Assembly: GCF_037975245.1 (NCBI RefSeq)
Contig: NC_092564.1
Coordinates: forward strand, 2,693,984 to 2,757,983
DNA: 64,000 bases
Reading direction: 5' to 3'
Source of the DNA: Apostichopus japonicus
Taxonomy: Eukaryota > Echinodermata > Holothuroidea > Aspidochirotida > Stichopodidae
Part shown: piece by piece, positions 11,301 to 23,300 of the stretch
Layout: each line of letters opens with the position of its first letter
Numbering within the stretch: the stretch's first letter is position 1
Translations under genes and position numbers: made by a program
Notes under the pieces: model-generated
What the model was told of the DNA's origin: nothing
What the model saw: the letters and a program-made list of their open reading frames with translations, nothing else
Database searches by the model: none

Positions 11301-14300
11301 TCTGGTTTCATCATTCTAGTCTCTAACATATCATTCATGTCCTGCAAACTTGAAATTACAATACTTCAGAACACAAGAACACTTCTGGTTTCATCATTCT
11401 AGTCTCTAACATATCATTCATGTCTTGCAAACTTGAAATTACAATACTTCAGAACACAAGAACACTTCTGGTTTCATCATTCTAGTCTCTAACATATCAT
11501 TCATGTCCTGCAAACTTGAAATTACAATACTTCAGAACACAAGAACACTTCTGGTTTCATCATTCTAGTCTCTAACATATCATTCATGTCTTGCAAACTT
11601 GAAATTACAATACTTCAGAACACAAGAACACTTCTGGTTTCATCATTCTAGTCTCTAACATATCATTCATGTCCTGCAAACTTGAAATTACAATACTTCA
11701 GAACACAAGAACACCTCTGGTTTCATCATTCTAGTCTCTAACATATCATTCATGTCTTGCAAACTTGAAATTACAATACTTCAGAACACAAGAACACTTC
11801 TGGTTTCATCATTCTAGTCTCTAACATATCATTCATGTCTTGCAAACTTGAAATTACAATACTTCAGAACACAAGAACACTTCTGGTTTCATCATTCTAG
11901 TCTCTAACATATCATTCATGTCCTGCAAACTTGAAATTACAATACTTCAGAACACAAGAACACTTCTGGTTTCATCATTCTAGTCTCTAACATATCATTC
12001 ATGTCCTGCAAACTTGAAATTACAATACTTCAGAACACAAGAACACTTCTGGTTTCATCATTCTAGTCTCTAACATATCATTCATGTCCTGCAAACTTGA
12101 AATTACAATACTTCAGAACACAAGAACACTTCTGGTTTCATCATTCTAGTCTCTAACATATCATTCATGTCTTGCAAACTTGAAATTACAATACTTCAGA
12201 ACACAAGAACACTTCTGGTTTCATCATTCTAGTCTCTAACATATCATTCATGTCCTGCAAACTTGAAATTACAATACTTCAGAACACAAGAACACTTCTG
12301 GTTTCATCATTCTAGTCTCTAACATATCATTCATGTCTTGCAAACTTGAAATTACAATACTTCAGAACACAAGAACACTTCTGGTTTCATCATTCTAGTC
12401 TCTAACATATCATTCATGTCCTGCAAACTTGAAATTACAATACTTCAGAACACAAGAACACTTCTGGTTTCATCATTCTAGTCTCTAACATATCATTCAT
12501 GTCCTGCAAACTTGAAATTACAATACTTCAGAACACAAGAACACCTCTGGTTTCATCATTCTAGTCTCTAACATATCATTCATGTCCTGCAAACTTGAAA
12601 TTACAATACTTCAGAACACAAGAACACCTCTGGTTTCATCATTCTAGTCTCTAACATATCATTCATGTCCTGCAAACTTGAAATTACAATACTTCAGAAC
12701 ACAAGAACACCTCTGGTTTCATCATTCTAGTCTCTAACATATCATTCATGTCCTGCAAACTTGAAATTACAATACTTCAGAACACAAGAACACTTCTGGT
12801 TTCATCATTCTAGTCTCTAACATATCATTCATGTCTTGCAAACTTGAAATTACAATACTTCAGAACACAAGAACACTTCTGGTTTCATCATTCTAGTCTC
12901 TAACATATCATTCATGTCCTGCAAACTTGAAATTACAATACTTCAGAACACAAGAACACTTCTGGTTTCATCATTCTAGTCTCTAACATATCATTCATGT
13001 CCTGCAAACTTGAAATTACAATACTTCAGAACACAAGAACACCTCTGGTTTCATCATTCTAGTCTCTAACATATCATTCATGTCCTGCAAACTTGAAATT
13101 ACAATACTTCAGAACACAAGAACACCTCTGGTTTCATCATTCTAGTCTCTAACATATCATTCATGTCCTGCAAACTTGAAATTACAATACTTCAGAACAC
13201 AGGAACACCTCTGGTTTCATCATTCTAGTCTCTAACATATCATTCATGTCCTGCAAACTTGAAATTACAATACTTCAGAACACAAGAACACCTCTGGCTT
13301 CATCATTCTAGACTCTAACATATCATTCATGTCCTGCAAACTTGAAATTACAATACTTCAGAACACAAGAACACTTCTGGTTTCATCATTCTAGTCTCAA
13401 ACATATCATTCATGTCCTGCAAACTTGAAATTACAATACTTCAGAACACAAGAACACCTCTGGTTTCATCATTCTAGTCTCTAACATATCATTCATGTCC
13501 TGCATACTTGAAAATACAATACATAAGATCACAAGAACACCTCTGGTTTCATCATTCCAGTCTCTAACATATGATTCATGTCCTGCATAATTGAAAATAC
13601 AATACTTCAGAACACAAGAACACCTCTGGTTTCATCATTCTAGTCTCTAACATATCATTCATGTCCTGCAAACTTGAAATTACAATACTTCAGAACAGAA
13701 GAACACCTCTGATTTCATCATTCTAGTCTAACATATTCATGTCCTGTATACTTGTAAGAACACAGGAACACCTCTGGTTTCATCATTCTAGTCTCTAACA
13801 TGCTCGGTATGGAGCACAACTGGTGCAAATCTTGGAGTTTTGTCTCGCACTCTTGAACCGAGAGTTTGAATCAAGTGGTCCAAACACCGCAGGTGCTACT
13901 GTTTATCAGCCGCTACATACAGTACTACAGTAAATCCTGTCGCATTACGTCACGTGGCACGGTTCTGTTCTCGCGCGGGTGAAAGCATCTCGCCTTTGAT
14001 CAATTTGTAAACTCGACCCCACTCTGGTAATCTCCACCTTCCCCCCAAAAATCAAATAGACAATGTTTTATGCCTTTGAATGTCATCCATGGGCAACAGC
14101 CAAAGATACTGAAATTGCAGGTGTGCGACTGGTACAGAATCACCCAGTCGGTCTGGCTTTGTTCTGATACAAAAGTTACCCCTGCTGGGAGGGAAGAAAG
14201 AGAGACCTTCAGGCCCCGCTTACTTTGCACAATGTCAACTGTCTAAGCTAAGTGCTGAGTCTAACATCATACCCTACTGTACGTACATGTAGAAATACAG

Positions 14301-17300
14301 CCATCACCACCACTCCATTGTGACTCGACAGTACCAGCTAGGTGTCGGTGCAATACCAAGGTAAACCTTTCAATTTAAATTTCAGAAGAACTTTCTGTCA
14401 CCAAAGTATTCACTGTGCCATCTGATACAGTATAATATGCTTCAAGATTTATTAGAATCAAATAGACATCATTTTGTATCTGTATAGTATGTACTTTACC
14501 TTCCTCGTATATTGGGATTTTCAGTGAAAGGGAAACAATTGAAGTGTTCAAATACAAAAGAATTTGTTTTTAAGTTTTTAGCTTCAAGTACTCTTGATAT
14601 GGTGTGAGATAATAGTCACTCATTTACCTTAAAGGCATTACTGTGTATAATTGAATGAAGCATGTTTTAATGTCATGAAAGTTATGTAACTGTAATGAAG
14701 TAATGTGTGCATAATTCATTTTTGGGATTCCCACTACTCTAGTACCATTTCACAGGAAGATGTCTCATGTTGTAGTTACAGATTAATGTAAATTGTAACC
14801 TGGACAGGGGGTATACTGCGTATGTTACAATTAATGTTTGTAACATTCATGGTTGCGGTTCTCATGAATTGTTCGTATTAAACAGTAGCATACAGTGTAT
14901 TTAACTACCTGCCAATTTGAAGATACTGTACGTACAGTAATAGTCGAACTGTGGAGTCTGTGGGTAACATTTCGGTAGCCATACTGTTGTGTTTGTAAGT
15001 ACTGCACTGTACCTGTCATTTAGTACTCAAACCACTGATTAATGTCTGTGTGCATTGCAATCTTCTGTTCTGGTGTAAATAATGTAGTGGTAAATAGGGT
15101 GTGTCTTAAAACGAAGACCTCTAAAACAAAGATCGAATATCTCAACTAGAAACTTTAATTACACAGGTGGTGTTATTTGATTTTCTATGTTTGTGCTTTC
15201 ACAATGGGCTTCAATATAAGTCATGAAATGAACCACGAAAATAAATTTGACTTGGTAATGCAATATCTGCCAATATGACTTGAATATAAAAGCAGCGTTA
15301 TCAGCATGACCATCACATCACAAATTAATATGATCATTTTCTAATATAATGGGGAACAAGTGTCATACTGTAAACACGTATCATTTTAGACTTATTTAAA
15401 GGGTGTGAAGACGTCAAATGCCGGTAATCTGACCTACAATAGTTTCGAATGAGGTGTAACAGAAGTGTTAGACACCACTATCGATCCCAGAAAATACACA
15501 CACACAGCTTGCTACCGTCGGTAATTAGACACTAGTGTACAGTCAGTACATACAGCTGCGGTCAATACCCACAGCACAGTGTACAAACAATACAGCGATG
15601 GACATCTCAGGTCCAGCTAGAGATAACAAGGTACAGTATCACGATTTACTTCGCTCCTCGCTTACCTGTCTCGCCACAACCTTAGCACCCTCATTCTACC
15701 GCGCCTAGAATGTCCTGGTAACCTTTTTAACACTGTGCACCCTCTGTGACCCGGCTTCACGGGTCACTGCCCATCCTTCTCATTCTACCAACCAAAGCGT
15801 CTACATCGTTTTTTTTCGAGCGGATATTATTCCATCGATTTCTGTCCATTTTTGGTTCCTAGAATCGGAATTTTTTTTCCACCTACTGTTTGCTGAAGCA
15901 TTCTAACCGTTGCAGCCCGATAAGTATCCTTTTCCTATTCTTGGGAGGCTTTTTAGGGCTGGGTTTTGTTAACGGCGCTCGCGCCGTTTTTTCTGTGCAG
16001 AAAACTTGCGTGGGTAGCAGTTCTGCGATTTGTTTACCGTAGTTACGCTAGTTCCCGCCTTTTTAGGCTACACACGCTATCACGCTTTTCCCTCACCCAC
16101 TGTTTAGTTGTTCAATTTTGTTGTTCACTTTTATTCTCCTGCCTTCATTATTCGTTATTTTCGTTAATTCGTTGTCTTCTCTCCTCCCTGCCCTTCGTTA
16201 ACTTGCTAGTTAGTTAGACTTTGTGGGTCGGCTTAGGCCTAATTGTTACCATTGTAAGCCGCGGGCCTCTAGCCGAGGCACGGTGTTAAGCCCAGTGTGT
16301 TTTCCCACAGATCTTATTGCTTCTCTCCCCCTTTTTTAGCTTCCCTCTCCTATCGTTTTGTTAGATTCTTCTTCCTTAACCGGGGTTTTTCAGTCATGTC
16401 CAGAAGCCAGTTGAAGTGCGTTAACTGCTCTATGTTCCGGCCAGGGAGGGCCTGGGATGAGCACGATCTCTGTCCCAAGTGCCGTACGTGCACGAGGAGG
16501 GACCCCTGCCTAGTGTGTATCAACTTCACCCCCAACCAATGGCTAGACATTGATACCTGGCTAGCAGGCCAGAGAAGCAAACTTCAGGATAAACTCGACC
16601 TGCTCCCCAACCCCAGTGGGTCCCGAACAACGGGAGACCGAGCACAGTTAGGAGAGGAAGAAGAAGGAGAGGTGTTGGAGAGGGGCCCAGTAGGGGCCGA
16701 GGAAGAAGGAGAGAAAGGGAAAGAGAGAGAAAGAGAAGGAGAGAGAGAAAGAGAAAGAGAGAAAGAGAGAGAGAAAATGCCTCCCACGGTCCCGGCGACG
16801 TCCGGATCAGTCATGACCAAGGGGAAAGGCAAAGACAAGGGCAAGGCTCCGGCCAAGAGAAAAGTGCCCAAGAAAAAGTCCGGCCTCGCCGGCACCGAGA
16901 AGGCTTCCCAATCTGGGTCGCAGAGAAATAACCCGCCGGAGAGGCAGGTGCCACGGGCACCGACAAGCCCAACTCGAGCTCCTTCCGGGGCGCACAGCAG
17001 AGAGCCAGAGGCCGGAGGATCGCTGTCCAACCAGAGCCGGTCCCGGAGCGGGGACCGAGAACCACAGCCATCACGATCCCCAGCTGGGATCCCCGACCGA
17101 GAGAGCAGAGGAAGGAATCCCTCACGCAACCCGGCCAGACGGGACCGCACCCGATCACGGTCCCGATCCCCCAGACGAGGTACCAGGAGGGGATGGTCGC
17201 CAGCATCAGACCAGTCTTCCGACTCCTCCGATGATGGATACCGTAGGGCTAAGAGGAGGTATCGACCACACAAACAGCGTCACGAGGAAGAGCCCTCGTG

Positions 17301-20300
17301 GCTAGCCCAATTGACAGGTCTCCTAAAGCCGCTCCTCGAGAGAGAACAACAGAGAGCTGAGGCAGAAACAGAAGCCGGGAGCCAAAAAGCGGCTACAACG
17401 ACCACTACGGTCCCGGAACCCCCCCTGGAACCGGAGGCAGTCACCCTCGGAGAGGACACTCTGGACTGCAGAGCCTCCGTAAATCTATCGGGTCTGGAGG
17501 ACAACTCTGACGTCCCCCCGGAGTTCGACCCTTTGGAAGAGGAGTTCCCAGGCATCTTCGAGGAAGAGGAAGCTCCCACGGCGGGAGGCAGTTTACCCCC
17601 GGAACTAACCACGCGGGTGGCAGAAATCTTCCGCAAACACCTTGGGTTCGAAGACACCCCCGAAGTGACAACTAAACCGACCCGAGTTTCCAAACTCACA
17701 GCCACAGGGGAGACCTCTACCCGTCCGAAATCTACCATTCCAGTCGACGCCTCCTGTTATGACAGGTTCGAGGCTATCGCGGACAAAAAGAGGTGGACCG
17801 CGTTCCCGGCAAAAGCGGAACGAGCCATCAGGGTCCCAGACGAAGCATGGAAAACCCTTTTCAAATGCCCGACCATACCGCAGGAGGCTAGAGAAAAGCT
17901 AAGGTCCGAGCAGGGCTCTTCCTCCTCACACATCTTCAAAAATCCTAGCCAGAAGAAGCTAGAGGAGCTCCTAGTTGATGTCGACCTGGCCGCACGCTCC
18001 GGAATGAAGTTTACTTCTGTTCTCATGCTGACCGCGGAGGTGCTGATGAGATATCACCAACAACTTCCACAGGACGATACCTACGTGTCCAGAAACGAGG
18101 CAGGCCAACTTTTACTACTCCTCGGACCGCTTGTGAGACTGGCCTTCGACCAGTTTGCTAGAGTCGCTATACGTTCAGTCAAGGCCAGAAGGAAAAACGT
18201 CATCTCCTCCATCCGCTGGCCGTCCGTGGAAGCTAAGGAGAGAATGCTAGCCCTGCCCTCCTTGGGAGACGACCTCTTCGCTGGTAGCTTCCAACAAAAA
18301 CTCCAGGAGGAAGTCTCACGCAGAGAGACATTGGCCAAATCGGAATTCCGCTCCTCTGAGAGATTCAGGTCAAGACCGCACCGCCTAAGAGAATCTAGAC
18401 CAACCAGAGGAGGCAGAGGAACGTCCCTCAGGACACCCATGAGAGGTACCCCACGGGGCAGATCAAGAGGAACAACTAGCCGACCACCTCGCCCGTGGGG
18501 AACACGAGGCTCAGGCAGAAGCCCGGCGACGACCCGACGGGACGGCGACCGCTCCTCCACTAGACCACCGTTTGCCGCCCGGCCCTAGGGGTGCCCACCT
18601 CACCACTGCAACGCCGCAGGTGGGGGGGAGACTGTCACTTTTCACCCAGCAATGGGACATTTTGGGCGGGGACAAGTGGGTATTGGAGACGATCTCACAA
18701 GGGTACAAGATAGAGTTCACCTCCGCCCCGCCCTCCGGGGAGGGGGGAAGACCTACTCCAATACCCACCGACCCCGGCCAACAAGCAGCACTAGAAGGGG
18801 AAGTATCAGCCTTGCTGGCGAAGCGGGCAATTGTAGAGGTGTCGGGAGAGGCGGGACCCCTCTTCCGCTCCTCCCTGTTTCTAACACAAAAACGGGACGG
18901 GTCTTGGCGCCCGATCTTGAACCTAAAACCCCTCAACAAAAATTACGTAGAACCAAAACGTTTCCGTATGGAGACCCTAAATTTAATCCTACCCCTGCTC
19001 AGAAAGGGCATGTGGGCGGCAAGCGTAGACCTACAGGACGCCTACTTACATATACCAATACATCCACGTCACCAGCGGTACCTAGCCTTCCAATACGCCG
19101 GAAGGAGATTTACATTCAGGTCACTCCCGTTCGGCCTGTCTACGGCACCAAGAGTCTTCACAAGAGTGGCAGGAACGGTAATCGCCTACCTCAGGAAACA
19201 AGGAGTAACGCTGTACGCCTACCTCGACGACTGGCTCATAGTAGGAGAGTCGAAGTCCAGCGCGGCACACAACGTACAGAAAACGGTGCAGACCCTTCAG
19301 GAACTGGGTTGGATAATCAATCAAACAAAATCCCAGCTAACACCAACACAGACGATCCAGTTCCTGGGGGCCAGACTAGACCTCACCACAGGCATAGCCA
19401 GTCCCTCAGAACAAAGGATAGAGGCAGTCAGAGCGGCCACAGCCCAGATCATATCGTCACAAGAGTCACCCACAGGAACGTGGCTCCGAGCCCTGGGGCT
19501 AATGTCCAGCCTGGTCGACGTGGTGACATTATGCAGACTACGCATGCGTCCGCTGCAACTCCACCTGCGGAAAACGGCCAACCTACTAACCCTGGACCAG
19601 ACAGCGCCGATCCGCCGATCGGAAGACATCACCCCCCATCTACAATGGTGGCACGACACAGGCAATTGGGACCAAGGGGTCCCCTTCACCACCAGTTTGC
19701 CAAACACATCGGTCACGACGGACGCCTCATTGACAGGGTGGGGAGCCCACTGGAAGAACTTGACAGCCTGGGGGACGTGGTCCACAGCAGAAAAGTCATG
19801 GCACATCAACTCACTAGAGATGTTGGCTGTCAAACGGGCCCTAGAGTCGTTCCACGAACACCTGAAAAATACAGTAACCACCGTCTTCACGGACAGTACC
19901 ACCGTGGTAGCGTACATAAACAGGCAGGGGGGCACTCACTCCGAGAGGTTATGCCAGCTGACCTGGGAAGTCCTGATGACAGCCAAGGACTCCGGAATGA
20001 CATTACGGGCGTCCCACATCGCCGGAAAACTAAATGTGATGGCCGATGCTCTATCCAGAGGACAGATGGACCCAAACGAGTGGGCACTGTCCCAGAAAAC
20101 ATGCAACAGGATCTTCGAAATCTTCGGCAAACCAATGGTGGACCTGTTTGCGACGGCGGAGAACACCAAACTCCAGATTTTTTGCTCCAGACAATTCCAC
20201 CCCAGGGCGCACCACATCGACGCCATGTCCTTCCCATGGAACAATCTGGAAGCTTACGCCTTCCCGCCGCTCTGCATGATCGGCCAGGTCCTGAGAAAGA

Positions 20301-23300
20301 TCCGCCACTCCAGAGGAAGAGTCATACTGATAGCCCCCTTCTGGCCCCGCAGACCATGGTTCGGGGAGCTCCTACAACTTCTAATGGACACCCCAGCGAT
20401 CCTACCGGACACGCCCCATCTGCTGTCCCAAAGACGGGGGAGCCTCATCCACCCAGACATCAAAGGGCTACAACTAGTTGCGTGGAAGTTGTCAGGACTT
20501 CCCTTCGACAGAGGGGCTTTTCGGAAGCGGCTGCCGCGATCGCGGCCGACGCCAGGAGGGCAACAACCGTTGCTACTTACGATTCCCGACTACGCAAGTT
20601 CGGGGAATGGTGCCACAACAGACAGGTACTGCCATCCGAAACCTCTTTGGCACAGGTGGTAGACTTCCTTCACTCCCTCTTCGAGGAAGGCAAGCAAGTG
20701 TCGACCATCAAGAACTACAGGTCGGCAATTACCGTTATACATCGTGGGTTTGCAGATGGGTCCACCCCAGGCAGCAACAGGGACATCTCCCAGCTCATCA
20801 GGGGGATGGCGAACAGGCGCCCCCGAATCAGGCGACTCGCGCCCTCGTGGAGTTTGTCAGCAGCGCTGCAAACACTCACCAAACCGCCGTACGAACCCAT
20901 GGCCTCAGCCTCGCTGGCATCTCTTACAAAGAAAACGCTATTCCTGATCGCTCTGGCGTCAGCAAGAAGAAGAAGCTGTCTCCACGCTCTCTCCACCAAA
21001 CAGAACCATATCAGGTTCGAGAACCACGGGGTAAGAATGGTCCCCGATCCGGCCTTCCTAGCCAAAAACCAGGTCCTATCCTTCCTGCCGGGGGACATTT
21101 TTATCCCCGAAATAAAATCCCTCTCTTCAATCGCAGAGGATAAACTGTGGTGCCCAGTCCGAGCTCTCAAATGGTATCTAAACAAGACCCAACACCTTAG
21201 AGGAACAACCACGACCTTGTTCATCTTACCGAGAGCACCTTATTCAGCGGCGTCCAAAGACACCATTTCCCGATGGCTGGCGGAAATCATCCGCCCGTTT
21301 ACAACCGGCACAATTACACCGAGAGCCCACGATATCAGGGGAGTAGCGGCCTCAACAGCCCTTTTTGCGGGAGTCCCAGTGGAGGACATTCTCAAGGCAG
21401 CAGCCTGGCGAACGCCAACAACATTTGTTACCTGCTACCTTTCGGACTCTCTACAGGCTGAGACGGCGTTTTGTAGCGCGGTGATGCGAGGTCCGGCGGG
21501 TATTAGGTCCCACCCCTCGGGCCTCCCACCATCGGGCAGTGCCACTCGGTGCTAAGGTTGTGGCGAGACAGGTAAGCGAGGAGCGAAGTAAATACTCCAA
21601 AACTTACTGGTTTGGATATTTACGAGTGACGAGCTTACCTGTCTCCATTCCCGCCTCCCTCCCCCGAGGGGGGTGGGACGCAGCCGGACGGAGGAGCGGT
21701 CGCACTGACCTGACTATACACCTTCCTGTACAGGCCAAGAGACCTGAGAAAAAAAGGAAGGGCCTCCACCGAACGAGTCCTCGCCCGGCCACCTAATTTT
21801 ATCGGTGAGTTCATGGTAAAAATTTGTTTTTTTTTTGACGTAGTATCGTGTAGGAACGGGTAGTAACTCGTAATAACTTGTAGTAACCGGTAGTAACTCG
21901 TAGTAACGTGTAGTAACTTGTAGTAACCTAGTTCCACTGTGAGTTACTGGGGTTTTTAGTGTCGTATAACCCCTTCTCTATGAACTAATGTTCTTCTCAC
22001 TTCGGTTCTCTCGTGACTTACCTGTCTCCTCACTACATCTACACTACAGTGTTCGGGGCGTTGGGCCTAACTTAAGAGTATCTCCTGCTATTTTAGGCCT
22101 CCTTGTTAGAGTTAAGGGGTCAGACGTGGACGGGGTCGTAGAGGGTAGTCTCCCTCCCTACTGGGGGGAAGTACTCCCCCTCCCGTCAGTAGCGTCAGAA
22201 TTCGATGTTAGTTCAGGAGTCGAGGGGGTAGTCTTCCCCTTCTGTCGGGGAGGACTACTACTCAACTCCAAGGCAGAGACCACTTTGGAGGGCTTTGGTC
22301 TCATGAGAAGGATGGGCAGTGACCCGTGAAGCCGGGTCACAGAGGGTGCACAGTGTTAAAAAGGTTACCAGGACATTCTAGGCGCGGTAGAATGAGGGTG
22401 CTAAGGTTGTGGCGAGACAGGTAAGCTCGTCACTCGTAAATATCCAAACCAGTAAGTTTTGGAGTTTTCATTACTGTGCTGTGTGCATTTTGTAGTGACA
22501 CGAACAAACGTCACTTGCAAGCAACGGAAAGTTAACTTTTTTCAGATGGCCGCACACGGTTTGGGGCGAGTCTTCAATGCCTTTAATATACAGTATACTA
22601 CATGACAATGGTCTTTGGTTTAGGTCCTCTTGTTAGATACCACTGGGCACTTTTGTCAAAACCAAGATGTTTACAGGTCTTCAATCTTCTTTTAGAGGTT
22701 TTAGTTTAAGAGAGCAGTGAGCAATGTTGTAAAGTCATTATGGGCAATGTTCCATCTTCGATCTGTACAGGTTTTTGCTCGTTGGTTCACTTTTGCTAAA
22801 CATGGCTGTTTTTTCTGTCATATACTTTTAATATTTGTAATTTGTGAACTGTACCGATACATACTCCGATATTACAGTATTTTAGTCTTCTTTGCAAGAA
22901 AACACTTTAAGGTTAAACAATAACTGAGGAGGACACACCAGGTCACAAAAGATACCAACAGTGCATCTTTCAAATGTTCTCAGAAAGGAACTTTATGGAT
23001 TGTAGGATGCGCAGTACTTGTGCACTACGTACTGTGCATTTTGCAATGCTGACAAACTTGTGTACGGATATATATGTACAGTTAATACATGTGTAAAGCC
23101 GCAGTGGTTGTATGTACAGCATAACAATCTTATTTCTATTACAGTAGCATATTGCAGTGTAAAGCTCAAGTCAGACAGACATTCTGACTGGTTTCACAGC
23201 TATCAGCAGGATACGACCTCCCAGAGATCAAGTTACTTTTTACACTGCACCCTTGATAGCAAGGACAGAGTACATACAGTGTGCCTGGCCATATACTGCA

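Larger units (their letters stand above)
15644..22474 (+). mobile_element. DIRS tyrosine-recombinase retrotransposon, apparently complete
   Basis: The element is about 6.8 kb and lies in RNF180 intron 1 in the sense orientation. It has 124-bp inverted terminal repeats (15,660-15,783 and 22,303-22,426) that appear identical. Outside them are end-specific extensions. An internal complementary region at 21,548-21,645 is the reverse complement of the left extension joined to the right extension, which is the hallmark of DIRS elements replicating through a circular intermediate. Coding order is Gag, reverse transcriptase-RNase H, tyrosine recombinase, all open. It has no LTRs and no DDE integrase. 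Exact outer ends are uncertain by a few bases. Intact frames and matching repeats suggest recent insertion. Confidence 0.93.

Noticed and set aside
9556-13800. CRISPR array
   Set aside because: Units are direct 83-bp tandem repeats with no unique spacers, inside a eukaryotic intron.
16584-17738. Minus-strand proteins opposite DIRS Gag
   Set aside because: Ser/Leu-rich frames antisense to the charged low-complexity Gag sequence. They are shadows of codon bias.
18652-20460. Long plus-strand protein in the recombinase frame
   Set aside because: Upstream of about 20,464 this frame overlaps the conserved RT-RNase H frame and has a low-complexity shadow composition. Only the 3' part is a recombinase.
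21988-22329. Fourth DIRS protein
   Set aside because: A short frame in the terminal spacer running into the right inverted repeat. No conserved motif is visible.
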